DNA from: Duganella lactea
GTDB taxonomy: Bacteria; Pseudomonadota; Gammaproteobacteria; Burkholderiales; Burkholderiaceae_D
Direction of reading: 5' to 3'
Length of the DNA stretch: 64,000 bases
Assembly (NCBI RefSeq): GCF_009857505.1
Contig: NZ_WWCP01000019.1
Span: 34,836 to 98,835 of the forward strand
The notes below the pieces were generated by a model that worked only from the letters and a program-made list of their open reading frames with translations, was not told the origin of the DNA and did not search any database. The translations under genes and the position numbers were made by a program. Positions within the stretch are counted from its first letter, which is position 1. Each line of letters opens with the position of its first letter. Positions 61,051 through 64,000 of this stretch are shown here, one piece after another.

Positions 61051-62601
61051 TTAGCGCGGCGCATCAGCAGGCCGGGCGGCGACCGCTGATGAAGACGTAG
61101 GCGACCACTGGGCTGGCCAAAGGCGCAGCGCCAGGCGCGTGAAGGCCTCGTCCAGATAGAAGCCGGCATAGCTCCAGCGACGCCAGCGCGACAGCAGTTG
61201 TGCCTGCTTCTGCAGCAATACCTGGAACAGATACAAAACTGCCATACCCATCAGCGCGATCACACCCAGCCGGTCATCGGGGGCATCATGCAGGCCGAGT
61301 GGCAGCATGTGAGCGGCCAGTGCGGCAAGCGTCAGTCCAACGGCGGTCAAGATTCCGAAAAGCAGTTGCGCCGTGCGTGCAGCCGCGTCTGCTTGCGCGG
61401 CGAGCAGCCACAGCAACGGTGCCCAGGCCAGGCCCAGCACAACGCTCCACCACCAGGGCCAAGCCTGAAGACCGGCCAGCGTGAGCACCAGAAACACGCC
61501 CGATGTCGTCAGCACCGGGGCACACAACATGCTGGCGCCACTGGGGGAAGCATCCGCGTGCAAGGCTTGCACACGCGTCTCGCGCACCACCGACGATGCC
61601 GACAGGAAGGCATGCGCCTTGTAGAGCGAGTGGCCAATCAGATGCAGGGCTGCCAGCGTGTACAGACCAAGTGCGCATTCAAGCAGCATGAAGCCCATCT
61701 GCGCGACGGTTGACCAGGCCAGCCGGACCTTGATACTGATGCGCGTCAGCATGACCATGCCGGCCAGCAGCGCAGTCGCCAGGCCAAGCATCAGCAACAA
61801 GGCACGTGCGGCGCCGGCCTGTTCGAGCAGAGGTGCGAATCGAATCAGCACAAAGCCGCCAAGATTGACGACGCCAGCATGCAGCAGCGCGGACACCGGT
61901 GTCGGCGCCTCCATCACCTGGATCAGCCAACCATGGACCGGCAGCAGCGCCGTCCGCAGCGCGACCGCCAACACCAGCAAAACGGCGCTCGCTTGCAGGG
62001 ACTGGGAAAGGCCCTGCACGGCAATGTGCGCCCACAGCGCTGTGAGCGAGCCACTGCCGATCTCACGCCATGCCAGCGCAGCCGCGCTCAGCAGCATCAC
62101 GTCGGCCAGTCGATCGGCGATGCGCTTTTTGTGCGCGGCCAGCAAGGCAAACGGGCGCTCCGGATAAAAGCACAGCAGCCGCTGCAACGCCATGCCCGCC
62201 GCAGCCCAAGCCGCGATCAGCAACAGCCAATGGTCCGCCAACAACAGCAGATGGACGCTGGTCAACACAGCGGCCAGTGCGCCGATGTAGCGTCGCTGAT
62301 CGGCCTCCCCCTCCAGATAACGGGCAGAAAACGTCCCAATGACGGTGCCTAGCAGTTGAACCAGCAAACCCAGGACCAGGCTCAAAGACGTTGCCGTCAC
62401 TGCGCCAGGCCAATACGCGTCATGTGCATTCACCGCAAGCGACGTCACCGCGAAGGCCAGTGCGACCAACGAAGCCTTCTGAAAAAGCCTCCATAGTTTT
62501 GCTGGCGCGCCCCAATTAAGTCGCGTCAGTCCGGCCAGCGCCGCCATCAAAGCGGCCGGCGCCAAGGCACAAGTTAAATAAAAAAGCGGGGAAATCTTCA
62601 T
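61051..62601 (-). CDS. dabB: inorganic carbon transporter subunit DabB (NuoL-like membrane protein)
   Basis: About 516 residues and many membrane helices related to the proton-pumping NuoL/MrpA family: GTFSARYLEGEADQRRYIGA, ALLPVHGWLIQVMEAPTPVS, ALLHAGVVNLGGFVLIRFAP, STVAQMGFMLLECALGLYTL and HLIGHSLYKAHAFLSASSVV are typical. Standing next to DUF2309 it is DabB, the ion-driven half of the DabAB complex, rather than a complex I subunit. ATG 62601 is used; a GTG one codon earlier is possible. It is divergent from a LysR gene that likely controls it. Confidence 0.9.
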   Translation of the reverse strand: MKISPLFYLTCALAPAALMAALAGLTRLNWGAPAKLWRLFQKASLVALAFAVTSLAVNAHDAYWPGAVTATSLSLVLGLLVQLLGTVIGTFSARYLEGEADQRRYIGALAAVLTSVHLLLLADHWLLLIAAWAAAGMALQRLLCFYPERPFALLAAHKKRIADRLADVMLLSAAALAWREIGSGSLTALWAHIAVQGLSQSLQASAVLLVLAVALRTALLPVHGWLIQVMEAPTPVSALLHAGVVNLGGFVLIRFAPLLEQAGAARALLLMLGLATALLAGMVMLTRISIKVRLAWSTVAQMGFMLLECALGLYTLAALHLIGHSLYKAHAFLSASSVVRETRVQALHADASPSGASMLCAPVLTTSGVFLVLTLAGLQAWPWWWSVVLGLAWAPLLWLLAAQADAAARTAQLLFGILTAVGLTLAALAAHMLPLGLHDAPDDRLGVIALMGMAVLYLFQVLLQKQAQLLSRWRRWSYAGFYLDEAFTRLALRLWPAQWSPTSSSAVAARPADAPR

Positions 62602-62699
62602 CACATGACCCTATTGGAATGCATCGCGAGCATGATGGCGGGGAAACAAAGTCCTGTAAAATAGATTGTTAATCACAAAACGATACTTAAAACAGAACG

Positions 62700-63590
62700 A
62701 TGGACCTCAACCAGCTCAATTTCAATCACCTCTTTTATTTCTGGCAAGTGGCTAAACTCGGGCATTTAACGCGTGCCGCCGCAGAGTTACACACGTCGCA
62801 ATCAGCGGTTTCAGCGCAGATTCGCCAGTTGGAAGAGCGGATCGGTGAAGACTTGTTTATCCGTGAAGGCCGCCGCCTTGTCTTGAGCGACACAGGACAG
62901 TTGGTGCTCGCCTATGCCGACGACATTTTCGGTCTTGGCCAGGAGATGCTGGGACGCCTGCAAGGCCGCTCGGCAGGGATTAGCCGCCTGCGGGTAGGCA
63001 GCGTGGCGACGATGTCGCGCAACTATCAGGAAAACTGGATTCGCCCTGCCCTCATCGATCCAGCCGTGGTCCTGACGCTGGAATCCGGGGTGTTGGAGGG
63101 CCTGCTGGTCCGGCTGGCGCAGCATCAGCTGGACGTGGTACTGGCCAATGAGACGGTGCCGGCTGATCCCGATCGTCCTTTTCACTGCCAGTTCTTGGGT
63201 AGTCAGCCGATTTCGCTGGTCGGTCCTGCAAGCAAATGGGCATCGCAGCGGCTGCGCATTCCGGAAGACCTCGATGGGGTGGACATTGCGCTACCCGGCC
63301 CGCGGCATGCCCTGCGCACCCAGTTCGATGCGCTCTGTGCCACAGCGGGGGTGAGTCCCAGATTGCGAGCTGAAGTGGACGACATGGCGCTGCTTCGTCT
63401 GATCGCCCGCGACAGTGGCTGGCTGACCGTGCTGCCTGAAGTCGTCGTGCAAGACGAACTGCGGTCCGGATTACTCGTCGTTGTGGGGCATTCGACAACG
63501 CTACAAGAGCGCTTCTACGCCATCACAACACCACGGCGGCATCGCATCGAAGTGCTGGATAAATTGCTGACTGGTGCGTCCACATACTGA
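62700..63590 (+). CDS. LysR-family regulator divergent from dabBA (NhaR-like)
   Basis: 296 residues. MDLNQLNFNHLFYFWQVAKL and HLTRAAAELHTSQSAVSAQI form an NhaR-like winged helix, followed by an effector domain (GISRLRVGSVATMSRNYQEN, LDVVLANETVPADPDRPFHC). It starts 99 bp from the dabB start on the other strand, and LysR genes often accompany dab operons, so control of carbon uptake is likely. The AT-rich gap between them (TTGTTAATCACAAAACG) may hold its site. An IS element begins 8 bp after its stop without disrupting it. The N-terminus resembles that of the LysR fragment at the window start. Confidence 0.9.
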   Translation: MDLNQLNFNHLFYFWQVAKLGHLTRAAAELHTSQSAVSAQIRQLEERIGEDLFIREGRRLVLSDTGQLVLAYADDIFGLGQEMLGRLQGRSAGISRLRVGSVATMSRNYQENWIRPALIDPAVVLTLESGVLEGLLVRLAQHQLDVVLANETVPADPDRPFHCQFLGSQPISLVGPASKWASQRLRIPEDLDGVDIALPGPRHALRTQFDALCATAGVSPRLRAEVDDMALLRLIARDSGWLTVLPEVVVQDELRSGLLVVVGHSTTLQERFYAITTPRRHRIEVLDKLLTGASTY

Positions 63591-63611
63591 GGTAGCCTGA
63601 GATTTTCGGAC

Positions 63612-63643
63612 ACTCCTGTTTGATAAACTTGACCAACAGGAGT
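63612..63643 (+). promoter_or_regulatory. hairpin sequestering the transposase ribosome binding site
   Basis: ACTCCTGTT (63612-63620) is a perfect complement of AACAGGAGT (63635-63643), and the latter contains the AGGAG ribosome binding site 6 bp before the ATG at 63649. Transcripts entering from outside would fold and hide this site, a known way for insertion sequences to limit transposition. Confidence 0.6.
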
Positions 63644-63648
63644 CTGCA

Positions 63649-64000
63649 ATGAGCAAATCAGAAAAACGCAAATACACAAGGACAAGGGAGTTCCGTGCCG
63701 AGGCCGTCAAGCTGGTGCTGGAACAAGGAATGACGCTAGAGGAAGCTAGCGCGAGCTTGGCGCTGCCTAAAGGGACATTGGCGAACTGGGTGAGCGCTGC
63801 CAAGCGAGGTGGCGATGCGGCTGTACGCCCTGGCGGGCGCAGTGTCAGCGAGTTGGAGGCCGAGGTGGCGCGGCTGCGAAAGATCGTCAAGAATCGTGGT
63901 CATTTCCCCAGCGATGAGGCGGCGACCAAGCTGCTGTTCCTGGCCTTGCGTAATATCGAAAAAGATTGGAAGATGCCGCAGCGGACTTGGAAGCTGGCGG
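63649..64000 (+). CDS. chimeric transposase frame: IS3 OrfA N-terminus fused to IS256-type C-terminus (partial)
   Basis: Translation from ATG 63649 (AGGAG upstream) gives an IS3-family OrfA start: KYTRTREFRAEAVKLVLEQG, the helix-turn-helix LEEASASLALPKGTLANWVS, and the leucine-zipper start VSELEAEVARLRKI. It then continues in the same frame as KNRGHFPSDEAATKLLFLAL and RNIEKDWKMPQRTWKLA, which is the C-terminal signature of IS256-type (mutator) transposases. The switch lies near 63880-63892. No stop occurs to the window end. It reads as a truncated orfA abutting another element's remnant, probably inactive. Family matches are from motif memory. Confidence 0.7.
   Translation, partial: MSKSEKRKYTRTREFRAEAVKLVLEQGMTLEEASASLALPKGTLANWVSAAKRGGDAAVRPGGRSVSELEAEVARLRKIVKNRGHFPSDEAATKLLFLALRNIEKDWKMPQRTWKLA

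Larger units (their letters stand above)
63598..64000 (+). mobile_element. insertion sequence remnant, IS3-type left end joined to IS256-type tail (runs off window)
   Basis: The left end is probably TGAGATTTTCGGACAC at 63598, followed by an orfA of the IS3 family. From about 63880 the coding sequence matches instead the C-terminal part of IS256/mutator-type transposases. The right end is beyond the window. Insertion is 8 bp after the stop of the LysR gene. Confidence 0.7.

Noticed and set aside
61051..62601. NADH dehydrogenase subunit L (complex I) annotation
   Set aside because: The gene lacks nuo neighbours and is paired with a DUF2309 gene, which defines DabB.

Overview
The window is a GC-rich chromosomal segment with tightly packed genes. 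Its gene content points to a betaproteobacterium of the Oxalobacteraceae type (Massilia, Duganella or Janthinobacterium relatives). The evidence is a glucokinase-RpiR fusion, a PEP-CTERM protein, ben/cat benzoate catabolism, a TonB-dependent glycan locus without SusD, and NhaR-like LysR regulators. The genus is an inference from gene content and codon style. No rRNA, tRNA or CRISPR array was seen.

Layout. 1-2.9 kb: a LysR fragment divergent from a TerC/TerB/zinc-ribbon tellurite/metal-stress type operon, then a DUF2459 lipoprotein. 2.9-10 kb: small unknowns, a PEP-CTERM protein, a large secreted HET-C/VWA protein, and an MBOAT acyltransferase with its partner. 10.1-14.5 kb: a LacI regulator, a promoter with a perfect palindromic operator, a GPH sugar transporter and a cytoplasmic GH3 enzyme. 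14.6-17.4 kb: a small winged-helix protein, an alpha/beta hydrolase and a DUF1593 protein. 17.4-28.4 kb: a minus-strand beta-glucan type utilisation locus (FHS sugar transporter, TonB receptor, GH3, carboxylesterase, GH30, glucokinase-RpiR, DUF1593) behind a promoter with HexR/RpiR-like boxes. 28.5-31.9 kb: a ketosynthase, an ACP and a Cys-nucleophile hydrolase in overlapping genes, then a MipA-like porin and a lipoprotein. 31.9-39.9 kb: a tripartite heavy-metal-type RND pump divergent from a TctE-like two-component system.

40-49.9 kb holds a complete benzoate-to-beta-ketoadipate-enol-lactone pathway (benABCD, catA, catB, catC) with two transporters (MFS and BenE) and a BenM/CatM-type LysR. 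Three promoters in this block carry the same tandem operator: a perfect ATAC-N7-GTAT site, then an imperfect site 22 bp nearer the gene that runs into GTGTTGGAC.

49.9-55.9 kb is an AT-richer island and the best candidate for something undescribed. It encodes a small double-glycine-leader peptide, a CPBP intramembrane protease, a nucleotidyltransferase-fold protein, an HlyD-type adaptor, a C39-peptidase ABC exporter and a tiny membrane protein. This looks like a secreted bacteriocin-like peptide system with an unusual nucleotidyltransferase member.

55.9-64 kb: a LysR/amidohydrolase pair, the DabA-DabB inorganic-carbon transporter with a divergent LysR, and at the window edge an IS3-type orfA whose reading frame runs directly into an IS256-type transposase tail.
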